This document shows, piece by piece, positions 44,495 through 57,400 of a stretch of 64,000 bases of DNA. Each line of letters starts with the position of its first letter. Position 1 is the first letter of the stretch. The stretch is from Trebouxia sp. TZW2008 (Eukaryota > Chlorophyta > Trebouxiophyceae > Trebouxiales > Trebouxiaceae). A program made the translations under genes and the position numbers. The stretch is from NCBI GenBank assembly GCA_002118135.1, contig BDIU01000056.1, positions 186,001 to 250,000 of the forward strand, given 5' to 3'. Below the pieces are notes generated by a model that was not told the DNA's origin, made no database searches, and worked only from the letters and a program-made list of their open reading frames with translations.

Positions 44495-47400
44495 ATGGCA
44501 GCGAGCACAATGATCAGCGCTTCAGCCCAGTCAGCCTTGCTCGGTCGATCGACTAGTAAGCCTTTCACTGGACAGCCCATCAGACCAACACGTGTAGGCG
44601 CACCTTCCCGCTCTCGCCGGAACGTCGTCAGGGCATCAGCTCAGGTGCATATAGATTGGCTTTCAATTAGCAAGATGCAGTCGTGCCGCTCAGTTCGTAA
44701 TCGTTGGGGTCACTTGCGGCGCGCCCACAATGTGCATGCATCGATCCGCAGATTTAATTTGAACGCCGTCAGCGTTGAAAGCCTCTTCAAAATCTGCATG
44801 TAGCACACGTACATGCAAAAACTGCAGCACCGATATTGTCTCTACTTGCCGTGCAGGATGAACCCAAGGTGGGCGTCGGTTGTCGAGCAGCCTGTTGTGT
44901 GGCTCACTGCCTGCAGTTGTCCAACAGCTGCCAATGTTGCTTTCATTTTGCTATGCAAAGTGACCGCAATAGAAAGTCACTGCAATCAGTTGGCTAGCCT
45001 GTAATGTTGATTATGATTTTGGCTTCTTCACAGGGTGCCAGCAAAATTGCTCTGGGCCTTGCCAGCATGTTTGCTGCCACTCAGTTGGCAATGTTCAACG
45101 CAGGTTAGCATGCACGATGTTGCTGCTGCAGTACTGACAATGCTCCTGCAGTCAGAGACGACTGCATTGCAAGCTATAATTCATCATTGTCCAGCATTTG
45201 ATGCTGGTGTCAAATCCGCACTCACATTTTGCATTGGACCGCTGCAATGTATTCTGTCATCTTGCAATACCAACAGGTCCATGCTGACGGGGTTGCACTT
45301 TTGTTTACAGCACCATCAGAGGCCTTTGAATGTTGCCTCAAGACAGCTGTCAACCCGACTCATGCATTGCAATGAATTTCTGCAAGCATGTAGCTTGACT
45401 TTTTGCAATGCTTGTTTTGCCGTCAAACCTGCGCTGAGGGGTGGATCCTATGCTTACAGCCCCAGTGGAGGCCTTTGACTTGTTCCCAAAGACAGCTGTC
45501 AGCCAGTCAGCTCGTGACAAGTTGAACAAGAAGACTGACGACCTGCCCACTGTTGCTGAGACTGGCAAGGAGCTTGCGGGTGGCTCAGACCCTATTGGTG
45601 CCAAGAGCCCTAAGGACCTTGGCAAGGCTCTGGACAAGTGAGCCCACATGCCAGATGCTCAGCCCTTGTGTGTACCAGCCTGCTTGAGCATTTGGCACTG
45701 CTTATTACAAGTTGAAGATACAACAATACTGGAGTATGGGGATTAGGCATGCTGTACAAGACAGGGACGTGGAGTAGAGCCCTCAGACAGGCAGGAGCAG
45801 CGGCAGCATCAGCATTTGCAATGCAGAGACTTTGTGCTACAGCTTATGATGCTGTGGTTGAGACGGAATGAAATACGGACCACAGCTTGTCACTTAGCAC
45901 CACCTCGTGTTTGCTATGCGCCCTCACAATCCTTTTTCAAGCGCTGTATACCTGCACAAAATGTCATTTGCGTCTTGGTACCATGGTACAAGGTGTGATG
46001 TGACGCGTGCAGCCTTCACCTGCAGTTCCAGACCAGAAATCTTGATGAATTTGCCACCTGAGCGAATTCTATTGGAGTTGCTTGGACATTTGAGCCAGTG
46101 ATTGAATGTGCAGGGCCACCCCTGATGTGGACTTGACTCAGAACCCCAAGACCCTAGGCAAGCAGGCCAAGCACCTTTAATGGAATGTGTGACTTATTGT
46201 AGCTTTGTCATCTTGATTGATCATCTGATTGACTGTGCAGGGCCACCCCAGATGTGGACTTGACCCAGAACCCCAAGACCCTAGGCAAGCAGGCCAAGAA
46301 CGCCTTGCCAGACGTGTCTGCAGTCCCATCCAGAGATGAGATCATCAAGGCTGTAAGTTGCCAATTCTTGTTTGACTATACCTTGTGTTGCCTGTGTAAA
46401 TCTGTCCACATGGGCCAAATCTCCTAGGCAATCCAGCCAAGAACGCCTTGTTAGACATGTCTGCAGTGTGTTCTTGTTGTAGTGACACTTGATACGTTGA
46501 CATTCTCGACGTGACAACATTGTAAGTCAAAAGCAGGCACTGCATTCTGACTGCATTGATGCGTCTAAGTACTGACAGCTCAATGTAGTGACAAATGTCT
46601 TGGTAACAAACGCAGTCATTACATCAGAAAATCTCTGTGTACCTTGCGTTGCCTGTGTAGTTGTGTCCCCTTTTGCCCAAGTTGTCACAACTCCATGAGG
46701 GAAACTGCGACAGCTGAGCAAACCATTCAGATATAGGCCCTGCTCATTATGCATAGATTGAGAATTGTGTTGTCCTGGTGCACCATTGTTGTGGACATTC
46801 AAACACAACAGTGTGAAACTTGTTGTGGTGGACATGCGAACACAATACTGTGAAACAGCCAGTCTGCCATGAGCGCACCCTTTTCGACCTGCGCTTGATG
46901 AGAACCAGGTGCAGACTCCGCGGTCTGATACTTGTCTGCCCCAAGAGTCCACACACGCACTTCTCAACACGCAAAGCAGATAAACGTCATCATCTTTGGG
47001 AGGAGCAGTCCATACATTCTGACTCCATACATTCTAACTCCACAATCTGCCATTCATGTGCTGTACATGTGAATACATGCAAGTGTGAACCGGTACAGCA
47101 GATGAGGTACAGAATGTGTGGAGGTGGATGTGAAGGCTTTTGTCCCCAAGCATGTCATCTGGATGGATCAGACCCAAGATGTCTGGGCACAACCCAAAAG
47201 GCACCCCATGGGTTGACTTGTAGACATCAAGAATACATTTTCCGCCAATACCACTGCCGCTAACAGGGCGCTCAAGCTCTTGCAGTCCCCAACCCCCATG
47301 CCCCAGGGTTGCAAACTCTGAACCTAGCTGCTAGGAATGCCCCGCTTACCTGTTTGTTGCCTTGCAGACCAAGAAGAAGAGGATTTCTTCCAACAGCAAC

Positions 47401-50400
47401 CCTGCCAAGAGGGCACCCAAGCCCCCTAAGGTTCTCAACTGCAAGGCCCAGGGTTTCAACAAGTCGCCACCCATAATTGCTAGGCATGCCCCATTGACCA
47501 ATCCTGTGACTTGCAGACCAAGAAGAAGAGGAATTCTTCCAACAGCAACCCCGCCAAGAGGGCGCCCAAGCCTCCTAAGGCACCCAAGGCCCCCAAGCTC
47601 CCCACCCCGAAGGCCCCTAAGGCTCCTAAGGCTCCCAAGCCCCCCTCCCTGCCCAAGGCCAACCCCCTGACTAGCTCCCCTCAGCAGAAGGTGAAGAAGA
47701 CTGCTGACAATGCAGCTAGCAAGGCCAAGTCCACAGCCAACAAGGCTGGATCTAAGGTATGCACTGATCTCTCCAAGATCTTCTTCCCCCCATGACCCTG
47801 CTTCCACTCTCTGACCTTCCCCTTGCCCCCTTCCCCTCCACCCATGACTCCTTCCAATGGCCTCCCTGCTCTGATCCACCCAGCGCCATTGATTTCCCCG
47901 CCATTCATCCAACAGCAAACAGCCCCAAAAGCTTTCCATTGTCAAGCAAGGCAGCCTTCCACACCTAGCACAGATACTTCAGTCAGTGTATTAGCTTACG
48001 TTCATCAATACATCAGTCAGAGCTTGTCAGAGCTTTATTGTCTAAGTGGCATCATCAGCTAAATCATGATTTAGGCGTCTTGCACACCTTTCGCTCAGCT
48101 TGTCATGAATTGAGTGTCATCTGGACTTGCCTGGCGCTTGTGACAGGCAATCCCAGATGACACTCAGTTCATGATAGTGGCCAGCAGCATCTTCAGGGTT
48201 GCACAGCGGTCTAGCACCCAAGCGCAGTAGGCAGAAATCAGACTGCATTTGCCAGAAAAATTAAAAGAAAAGTATACGCCATAACGGGAGCCTTTGTCTA
48301 AAGAGGCAGCCTGGGATTGCTGCCTTCAAAGCAACAACCCACAAGATTGATCTTTGAGGGGTCAGCCTTTTGTCTTTTGCGTCTATGGTTTGTCCTCCTT
48401 TGCCAGGCATGCAGACTGTTACAGTCTGCTCACCCAGCAGATGCAGTCTGCTTGCTTGAACCATCTGCTGTGGTGTCTGCAACTACTGTGATCACTGCTT
48501 GTCTCAAACATCTACCGGCAAGCTGCCACAGCTGTAGGATTTTGGGCGTTCTTTTCATACTGTTAGTACTCACTGCATCTGCCAAGGTGGGGCTTTGTAC
48601 TATCTGCAGCTGGTGGCCTCATTCCTGGCATGCTGCTTGCGCATTTGCCTTGATCCAAAAGGAGAGAATGCAGACGAGCAATGCATGATGACATTCTATA
48701 TCCTGTCGGCTGATACTGAACCAGCAATGGCTGGTCATAGCTTTTTGTTCATGATTGCTTTGTTTGTCATAACTTAACAGATCTTTACTGTTTCAAAACT
48801 GGTTTTCATGCAAAAGATCTTGTGAAAGGTCTTTTTTCTTTTTTGCTTTTTGGGAGAAGCTTTCCTGGGTAAAGGGAGTAAAGGATTTTGTGCAGGTGCC
48901 AAGATTAAGGACGGCGAGAGGAAGCTGAGGTATGCATGCCAAGTTTGCTTAGGATTGTCACTGCATTATCACTTGGTTGATGCGGGTGCTTGAGTTGTTT
49001 AGGTATCAGCACAGCAATGGCCTTTTGCTGTTGCAGGTGCCAAGCCCCAAGGACATTCAGAAGAAGCTGGAGAGCTCAGCACCTCCCCTAGGGGCCCTCC
49101 CCGACCCCAAGGACCTGGCTAACAAGGCCAAGACCAGCACCCCCAACGCTGAAAATCTTGCAAGCAAGGTGTTGCTCTGCACTGAACCTACTTCTCACAC
49201 CAGACATTCAGCGACGGCTTTAGATTGCAGTGGACCCTTCTTGGCGCCATTGAGATGCGGACAAATAGGAAAGGCGGCTACATCTGCAGGCACCTTGTGT
49301 TTTGACTGCATGTTGAGTACCTCAATATGAGAGCCCATCTAATCTCTTTGTAGATCGTGTTTAGGGGACTTCTTGTTGCCTCCAAATCTTGTGCTGATTT
49401 TGCAAATGATACAACAATGTGCTGCAAGCCACATGCCAATTTGAGTATTGTAGATCATGTGGTGCACAAGGTCATCAGCTTACACTGCTGACCTCATTGC
49501 TCAATGTTGTGGTAGTGGCTTCATTACTCAATGGTGCCTTCAACCTCGTCTTTCAGCCTCGTCATCAACCATTGTCTGATTGATTGACAGCGCAGGCCAA
49601 GGCCAACCTGTCCAAGCCCGCTGCTGACCTGAAGAGCAAGATCAAGAACACACTCTCAGCCACTATTGGGTTGAGCTTTGAGCTGGCAGACTTGCAAGGG
49701 CAGAACAATAAATCACAGAACTAACATGCCCAGAGTTGTTGCTAAACGCAATTACTAAACAATGTCTGTCTGATTGATGGCGCAGGCCAAGGCCAACCTG
49801 CCCAAGCCTGCTGCTGACCTGAAGAGCAAGATCAAGAACACGCCCTCAGCCACCATTGGCTTGAGCTTTGAGCTGGCAGACTTGCAAGGGCAGAACAACC
49901 AGTCACAGAACTACCCCTCCCCTGGCAAGGGGTACCAGGCTGGCAAGCCCTCTGACACCATTGGACCCATTCCTGACAAGGTAGGGAATTGGATTGGGTG
50001 CATGCCTCTTGACGACCCATCCCTCGAAGCACAAAAAAATCAATTCTAGTTGTGTAGGCAAAATCCATAGCTGTGTTGCCCTGCTCTGATGTGACAACTC
50101 AGCAATCAGATGCATTCCTGTCAAGGCATTAATGGTAGTAGCATGGGCAGTGGCAAGTCCCTTTGTGCGTGTTGATTTGCCATCCCGCATATTTTGGAGA
50201 TCTGGTCTTAAGAGGAGCACCGTGCCATTGTGGTTTCAGTGTAAGGCTGTCATACTGACCACCTGCCTTCGCATATGCTCAGCGATTGCCATTGTGTACA
50301 CAGGTGACACTGTGAGCCCTGACCTAAGCAAAGCCAATCCTGAATGACTGCTGCATTTTGCCTTGAATGTGCAATGTAACGTCTTCACAGTTGCTACCTG

Positions 50401-50820
50401 TCTCTACTTGCCAGTGCTAGGCCCTAGTATGCAATGCAAGGCGCTCATGCTGAGTATTTGCTGTTTTTGGGTGCCAATCCCAGAACCTTAAGGTGACGCT
50501 ATGAGCTCTGACCACCGCAAAGCCAATCTTCAATGACTGTTTCGTTTTGGCATAAGTGTACAGTCCGAGGCCTTCTTGCTGACCATTTGCTGTTGTGTGT
50601 GCAGATTCCAGGACCTCTAGATGACGCCATGAGGCCTGACCCATACAAAATCAGCTCCAAGACCCCAGGAGCTGATGCAGGCATCAGCAGCGCTTCAGAA
50701 ATCGCCCCTGATTTGGGCAAGGCAGCAAAGCAGGCCAGCAATGCAGCAGACAGCCTGCCCAACCCTGCTGAGAACGCTGGCAACCCTCTAGACAGCATCA
50801 AGAGCCTTTTCGGCCAGTAG
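44495..50820 (+). CDS. Plastid-targeted Lys/Pro/Ala-rich protein, function unknown
   Basis: Nine exons: 44495-44644, 44857-44868, 45034-45103, 45460-45637, 46241-46352, 47517-47756, 49037-49168, 49786-49980, 50605-50820, 434 aa, all in phase. Residues 1-50 (MAASTMISASAQSALLGRST...NVVRASAQ) are a classic stromal transit peptide. A hydrophobic segment follows, IALGLASMFAATQLAMF, then NAAPVEA, which looks like a thylakoid-transfer signal with an Ala-X-Ala cleavage site, so a lumenal or thylakoid location is likely (inference). The mature part is low-complexity and probably disordered: repeated P-K-x-L and K-A-K units, a KAPKAPKLPTPKAPKAPK run, DVDLTQNPKTLGKQAK and NLASK. I do not recognise a domain. 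Exon 2 is a 12-nt microexon. If exon 4 reads through, a stop at 45639-45641 would give a short isoform. Most later exons have echo copies upstream. Confidence 0.75.
46112..46178 (+). repeat. Echo of exon 5 of the plastid protein gene (5' part)
   Basis: GTGCAGGGCCACCCCTGATG, TGGACTTGACTCAGAACCCC, AAGACCCTAGGCAAGCAGGC, then CAAGCACCTTTAA, so a stop enters. It is nearly identical to 46235-46300, about 125 bp downstream. Confidence 0.92.
46425..46470 (+). repeat. Echo of exon 5 of the plastid protein gene (3' part)
   Basis: CTAGGCAATCCAGCCAAGAA CGCCTTGTTAGACATGTCTG CAGT repeats the middle of exon 5 downstream of it, with a stop from the TTAGAC change. Confidence 0.8.
46470..46632 (-). mobile_element. 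MITE-like repeat, copy 6
   Basis: Minus orientation, ends degraded. The CACTGCATTCTGACTGCATT and TGGTAACAAACGCAGTCATT blocks identify it. It overlaps the right edge of an exon echo in intron 5. Confidence 0.6.
47368..47450 (+). repeat. Echo of exon 6 of the plastid protein gene (5' part)
   Basis: The acceptor CTTGCAG and about 63 coding bases (TKKKRISSNSNPAKRAPKPP K) repeat the exon 6 start at 47517, 149 bp downstream, with only a few changes. The copy is open and followed by GTTCTC, so it could act as an alternative exon. Confidence 0.92.
48258..48318 (+). repeat. Two-copy hairpin repeat, copy 2
   Basis: AAAAGTATACGCCATAACGG GAGCC, then a CCTTTGTCTAAAGAGGC hairpin, as at 28130. It lies in intron 6 of the plastid protein gene. 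Confidence 0.65.
48896..48932 (+). repeat. Echo of exon 7 of the plastid protein gene (5' part)
   Basis: GTGCAGGTGCCAAGATTAAG GACGGCGAGAGGAAGCTGAG resembles the exon 7 start (GTGCCAAGCCCCAAGGACAT TCAGAAGAAGCTGGAGAG), 141 bp upstream. Confidence 0.65.
49591..49724 (+). repeat. Echo of exon 8 of the plastid protein gene (5' part), about 93% identical
   Basis: The acceptor and about 128 bases of exon 8 repeat 190 bp upstream of the real exon (49786), with about nine differences by eye. The copy reads AKANLSKPAADLKSKIKNTL and stays open until a TAA near 49722. It is the youngest-looking echo in the window. Confidence 0.95.
50275..50535 (+). repeat. Two echoes of exon 9 of the plastid protein gene (5' part)
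   Basis: About 50275-50345 and 50455-50535 repeat the GCTGACCATTTGCTG acceptor region and the exon start (GACGCCATGAGGCCTGACC, AAAATCAGC as GTGACACTGTGAGCCCTGAC and GTGACGCTATGAGCTCTGAC). Both are decayed. Confidence 0.75.
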
Positions 50821-51488
50821 AAATGGGGTTGAGGGTCTAAGGTCTACTTTGACATGCTATGCATGTGACTGCTGATAGGCCTTTCAGCTCAGCAATGGCG
50901 GTGTGGGGCTAGCCAATGCAACACACCCCACTGGCCTTAGCACAGCGCATCACTACTATTTAGCAGTGCATTGACCATTGTCAGTTTGACATTGGGCTTA
51001 TGTGAGTAACATGGCAGTCTTGCAACTGTTTGATCCTTGTCCCTTGCGTTTCTTTGCAACAACGAATGATGTAAACAGACTTCTGATGCATGCAGATTCT
51101 CGTTCTGATGAGCTATGTTCATTTGAGTTGCGCATGCTGCATGTCGTCAAGCTATCAATGTGCGCTTGCAGTCACGTCGTTTGCTAACAGCTGCATGAGT
51201 GCTGCTGCCCACAAAGGTGGGCAAGAGCACACTATGTATACAGCACATCCCCCTGTCACTGGCCGGATGATCCACTTGCACTAAAGTCTGCACAGACCTC
51301 AATGTCTGAGTCTGAAAGTCATAGATCAGCTGTGAATAGCATTCTATACAACCCAATGCAACACCCATGTGCAAACGGATCAGAAGTCAGCACGACTGCC
51401 ACAGTACCAGAATTGTGCACACCAGACTGTTTGAAACATTCTCATTTAGCTGCCTTGCCAACAATCCGATTTAAACTTCAAAGCCTGG
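50821..51488. other. Convergent intergenic region
   Basis: It separates the 3' ends of the plastid protein gene (plus) and the EF-hand/CTFxP gene (minus). No gene or repeat was recognised. Confidence 0.5.
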
Positions 51489-54400
51489 TCAGGATGTGAA
51501 GACAGCCATGGAACCATTGAGCATTTCAGCAATGATCTCTTTGCTGCCTTCATCCCAGCGCTTGATATCAGGCATGTCCTGCACGATCATAGCACATGCT
51601 TAAATGCTTTACATGCACTACCACAGCTGAGCAGTGACAGTTTGCAAGCAGACTTAACGTGAACCAATAGAGTGCAGTAGACAATACCACACTTTTTGGC
51701 AGACTTACTAAACATTCCAAAGACTTCCGTGAGATTTGCTAGGCAGGTTTGACCCTTGTGCAGACGCGCACTCATTCCAATGAGGACGTCAAGCAAGCTG
51801 AATCAGCAATGTGATGGTGTATGAAAATTTGCAAGATGTGTGCTTCTGACGGGAATGCAATGCTGGGGACATGCACTGATTCAGTCTGTGATGCTGCCAT
51901 AGGCATCAATAACAGGAATAGCACCTGCATATCTGGATGACTCCTGATCTGATCCTGACTCATCTGATCAGCTGCTGCAGCCTCTAGCCTCAGATTCAGA
52001 TTCCTCAGCTTCTCTGCATGTTGGCCAAAATGGCTGTCCTGACGTGCTTCATCACTGGGATCCGCCTGACAAAAGACATAAGTCTTGAGTAAGGTGAGGA
52101 TAGATTTGCAGTAGCAGAAAGTCAGCTTTGGAGAGGTTTGCTTGGAGACAGTCCTGTTTGCACTGAGCAGGGTCATGGAACCTCACTTGCAAGCATGCGA
52201 TAGATGCCGATCACGGTGACAAGACGTGACTGTCAGCCTAATTGGAAGCAGTCAGTGCACGAAACCATAATACCAAAGTGAGTTAGACTTTTGCAGACAG
52301 GTGCCTGGACACGGCGCGCAGAATCTCTGCAAGAGCTGCTTGATGACACAGTGCAACAGACTGAAACAGTACAAAGCCACCAGCACAGTGAAGTTGGAAC
52401 AGCACAGTGAAGTTGGAATATGGCAGAACAGCGCGAATACCAACTCAAATCAAGACTGCAGAATTGTTATCTCACTGTGCAGAGTATAAGGCAAAGAGAC
52501 AAGAGAGCAGCGTATGTGATAGGCATGTTGCTACTCACCTGAATCTGGGGCCAGACTGACGGTGAGAACTGACTGGATGCATATGTCATGGGAGAGGAAT
52601 CTGAGGCTGGGGCCTCTGTGGCATTGAGGAGAGCCTCAGGGCGAGGCCTTGCCGGGCTAAGCCCTATCATGGACGAAGCTGCTAATGCCTGTCTGACTTC
52701 CCGCTCCAGCTCCTATAACAGAAAGGGCAATTTTGCTTCATCACAGCAACAGTACTTCAGCAGCTGCTTGCTTGAGTGCAAGATCAGTGGACTGCAACCT
52801 GTCTGCCTAGGACTGCTTTGCACCTCCAAGCATGTTCAATTCTCAAGCCTTTTTTTAAGACTCACACACCATCATCAAGCAACTGAGTGCACTCAAAGTG
52901 CCCAAACTGATCAAGTCTTCAATTGCAACTAGCAAGCCCAACTTGATCAAGCGCCTGCTTACAACTCAATGACAGAGAGGGAGACACAGGCACCTCACTG
53001 CATCACAGATGATGGCAAACAACAGGCAGAAAGGAAGACAAGGAACTGGCGACGTAGCATCACAAGCTTCATGCCATCTACTGCATACGCAATCAACAGC
53101 AAAGGAAGCTTTGTTGATTTCTGCCTGAAAGTCACTTGTGGTGTTCCATGGACGAAAGAAGGTGGGCGCAATAGGTGCAGCACCTACTGAATGGTGCTGC
53201 AAGGGACTGCAAACACAAGCTGCTCTGTGTGTGATATTTTGTCAGGTACCTGATACTGCCTGTTCCTGTATGCGTGAAGACACAGACTCATGCCCAGCAG
53301 CTTCACCCCTTATTGCAAAATGCACCTCACTTGGCCGGCTTTTGTCAATACATCAAGGCATCACATGCAAGCATGACCTGCTGTCTAAGGGCGCGTCATG
53401 AATGTGAATCAGGTCAGAGGTCATTTCACACAAAGCAAGGAGACTGAGTAGCATTGCCATGTCAATTCACCTATATAGTTGAGCATGTGTGTTGGATACA
53501 GACAACAAAGCTGGCTTTTTGACCCTGACCCTGAAAACAGCATGTGTTGTCAACTTGAATGAGGGCAAACAAAGGCGTTAGACTGACCAGGTACTTGTTG
53601 GAGTCAGGTGAGTCAGGGCCCTCAGGGGGTGGCGGGTAGAGATCTAGGGCTCCTCCTGCCAGCTTCAGCGCCCGACCCTGCCTGGCCATTCTCTCACTCA
53701 CAAATGCTGGATGGAAAGTGCATTCCTGCAATGTAGTATTGACCTGTTCAGCGTTATTTCGGTGTGCAAATGCTGAATAGAACGTGCAATCCTGCAGGTA
53801 ACTCCTGAAATCAGGGGAGTCAGGGCCCTCAGGCATCCAAGGCTAGACCTCAAGACCCTCCCATGCTAGCTTGAAAGTGGCCTGTCCTTGACCCCTGTCC
53901 TTTGTGTGCCATGTCTCAGCATTTGAGGATCAATGAGTCCATGTAGATTGAGTTGTTGCCTCTGCGATCTGATTCTGTTTGCATAGGCGCTGGTGGGTGC
54001 AGAGTGCAGCCGCACAGGAATGCTGGCTAAAAGCAGCACTGAATGTCCCTTGCATTCACAGGTGACAGACAAAATGCACACTCTTGCCGTCATGACAGCT
54101 GCAATACGCTGTCACGCGGTGAGTGGCCCACTTGGAGGATGTCTTGGTTGCAGTAGACTATGTTTGTTACACTATTTTTGTTGATGCCCCATGACGCAAA
54201 TTGCGAACGATCTACGCCTCAGCAAATGTGTCAAGTCGTACACTATGTTTACTATATTACCTTGATTGTGCTCATCATGTTTATCACCGCTATTAAGTTG
54301 TTCTTGTCATGAACATGATCCTCATAGTGCAGATGGCTCACCTTGAGGGTGTCTTGCTCAATCTGGTGGCGCTTCTGCTGGATCCTCTGGCTGTGTACCC

Positions 54401-57400
54401 CCGCGTCCTTATGCAGCTGCTCATACACATTGGCCTTGCGCGGCCGCCGCCTCTGAGCCAGCAACTGCAGCATCACTGCAACGTGTGAGCAAGAAGCATC
54501 AGCAGCAGCATCAGCATCAGCAGCAGCAGATTCGCAAGCAAGACCAACAGCAGCAAAACAAACGCGGTTGAACAGATTTTCTGGCCGTGCACCCCTGCGT
54601 CCTTATGCAGCTGTTCATACACATTGGCCTTTCATGGGCGCCGCTTCTGAGCCAGCAACTGTAGCAGTCGTAATGAGTCAGCAGGACAGAGCAGCAGCAG
54701 CAGCAGAAGGCAAGCAGGTGGAAAGAATCTTCCGGCTGTGCACCCCTGCGTCCTTATGCAGCTGCTCATATACTGAAGTCTTGCACAGCCGTCGCCGCTG
54801 TGCCAGCGACTGCAGCATGACCACAACATGTGGGCAAGAAGCAACAGCAGCAAGACTTCAGGAAGATCAAGTACTTCACTCGCTGACATAAGGCAGCATT
54901 GTACGTAGAGCAGAGCTTCAACAGGTCAGTCAGAAGCAGCAGCAGTAGAAGCAGTCCAATGCTCACACACGCTGGCTTTGCATGGCCGCCACCGCTGCGC
55001 CAGCAACTGTACAGCAACCAAAGAATGAGTCAGCAAGCAACAGCAGCAGCAGCCGACAGGGTACAGAGAGAATGCCAACAATCAGACGTTCAAACCTTTC
55101 AATGTTCACGTAGTTGTAAGGCTATCGATGACACTGTCGTCAGCATGCATGCTTGATAGCATCATGCCCCTGGTAATCATGCTACACCAACTGTAACGAT
55201 GGTACTGATGCTGTAATGATGAGACATTGATGACAGAGGCAGTAGCAGCATTGAAAAATATTCATTGAAAGACACAAAACAGATGTTGCCAAGGCCACTT
55301 CCCTTGGACATCATGCATGTTGTTGGTTGATGTTCTACAAAGCAAGTCACAACGCTCTGGCGGTGACATGTCAGCAATGCGTCAGCATGCTCTACAACCT
55401 GAGCTCAAGCTGAGTATCTTTTCAGGATACGAAGAGCTTCTCGCATCCCTTCGAGAAGCTACTTGCCTTGGACTTTTGTGCGATCTGGGGCCTAAAGGTG
55501 AGCTGAGCGTCTGGCTGGCGCTGGTGAGGGGAGGGTAGCAGGTAGGCCCGGGGTACCCCCCTGCTCAGGGCCAGAGCTGCCTCCATCAAGACCTAGGCCA
55601 TCAGTGCAAGAAAACATCGGTGAAAGAAGCATCAATGAATGCAGATTCCTTGTTGCAAGCTGCATACTAACATAGTCACAGAAATTGGGGTCAAGCAAGC
55701 TCCAAACATAAAATCAGAGAGCAGGCAGGAGAGGGCTGACCTGAAAATGCCCTGCTGTGACCTTAGTGGGCAGGGAGGAAGGGCCCAGGGCACTTGTGGC
55801 CACCTTGTCAAACATGCTGGTGATGAAGCCGTTGTCCTGATGGTCCCCTTCCTCCTCTTCTGCGGCCTCTTTGCCTTCCTGGTCAACATCTTGACTGCGT
55901 CAATACGTCAAATTGTCAAAACCAGCCGGCCTGGCAAGGCAAGACTTGGGCCACACACCTAGCATCTATGTGTGACATGCTACTACCATCATTGGTATCT
56001 TGACCACACCAACATAATAATCAGTGGTCAGATGAGCGCCAAAGAGGACTATAGAGGGCAGCATTCTACGCTACTTTTGTGCAGCAGCACCAACTTGACT
56101 TGTGGCATAACAGCCAAGATGCCGTTAACCGTCTGAAGCTACCCACTAGATCACTGAGCGTCCATGACATTGAAGTCTCATTCACGCACTGCCCAAGTCA
56201 CTCACTTGCTCATGGACTCACTCACACATCAATTGAGACTCACCTTTGACAAGGGGTGCATTGACGAGCAGCAAGCACATGAGCAGTTGCCTCTACATCA
56301 GCCTCACTTCAGGGTCTAGTGTTTCCATCAGCCCCTTGTCACTTGTAGTCAGGTCCAATAGATCAATTAGTCACAGAGCCACTTCATCAATTCAATGAGT
56401 GCAGTCTCACCTTTCACAAGGGGTGGGCTGATTGGCTGCCATGACATGTGCAGCTGCTTCTACAGCGGCCCTCACTTTGGGGTCTCATGTCTCCATCAGA
56501 CCCTCCCCATCAATGTCCAAGGACATCTAGCAAGCAATTGCCCAGCCAGTCAAGGAAGCAATCAATGATTTCTCACCTTTCACGAGGGGTGGGTTGATGG
56601 GCTGCTAGCACATGAGCAGCTGCCTCTACATCAGCTCTCACTTCAGGGTCTAGAGTCTCCATCAGACCCTCCTCGCTTGTGGTCAAATCCAAGAGATCAA
56701 TCACGCCATCCTGATCTTGGTCCAAATAGCTGAAGATCTGGCGGAAGCGCTTTGCCTTCAAGCGTGCTATCATGGTCTGCGGGCATACCGTGCTTTGAGC
56801 ATGCTACAGTGATTTCTCTTTTTAACGACTGCATTGGTCACCAAGAACAATGTCCTTACATTGAGTTGTTCTTGCTCTGAAGTACCACTGCAGTCAGAAC
56901 GCAGTGGTTGGTTCCTGATTGCATTGTCCTTACACTGAGAATGTCCTTGTATCAAGTGTCCTTGTAAATTCTAAGTACTGTAGCAGTGGTTGCACATCTG
57001 ATGTCCTTACTATGATGCTCAAACCAAGCTTACCTGGCTGGATTGGTCTTGTGTCACAGAAACCTCACCCATGTGCTAGAGCATTTACCCTGTCAAAGAT
57101 TAGTAGTCTGCGTCAATGCAAACAATTTGTGTATATCCTGCCATGAAACATTTGCTGTCAAACGAAGGGTAGCCAGCTGTTGACAGATTGTGATGCCAGC
57201 TCGAGATCTCCACTTGACATCAACACAGAATGCATGTACTGTAGCTTCTACAGTTGCAATCATCACGGTGGCCATGAGAATCAACACTCATAGATTGTTT
57301 CAGGCACTTATTGCTATGCATGTCCATGCCTGGCAGGGGCAGACATGCGCAGTAAATAGACACACTCACTTGTGACTGGTCATTTGTGTAGTATGCAGAA

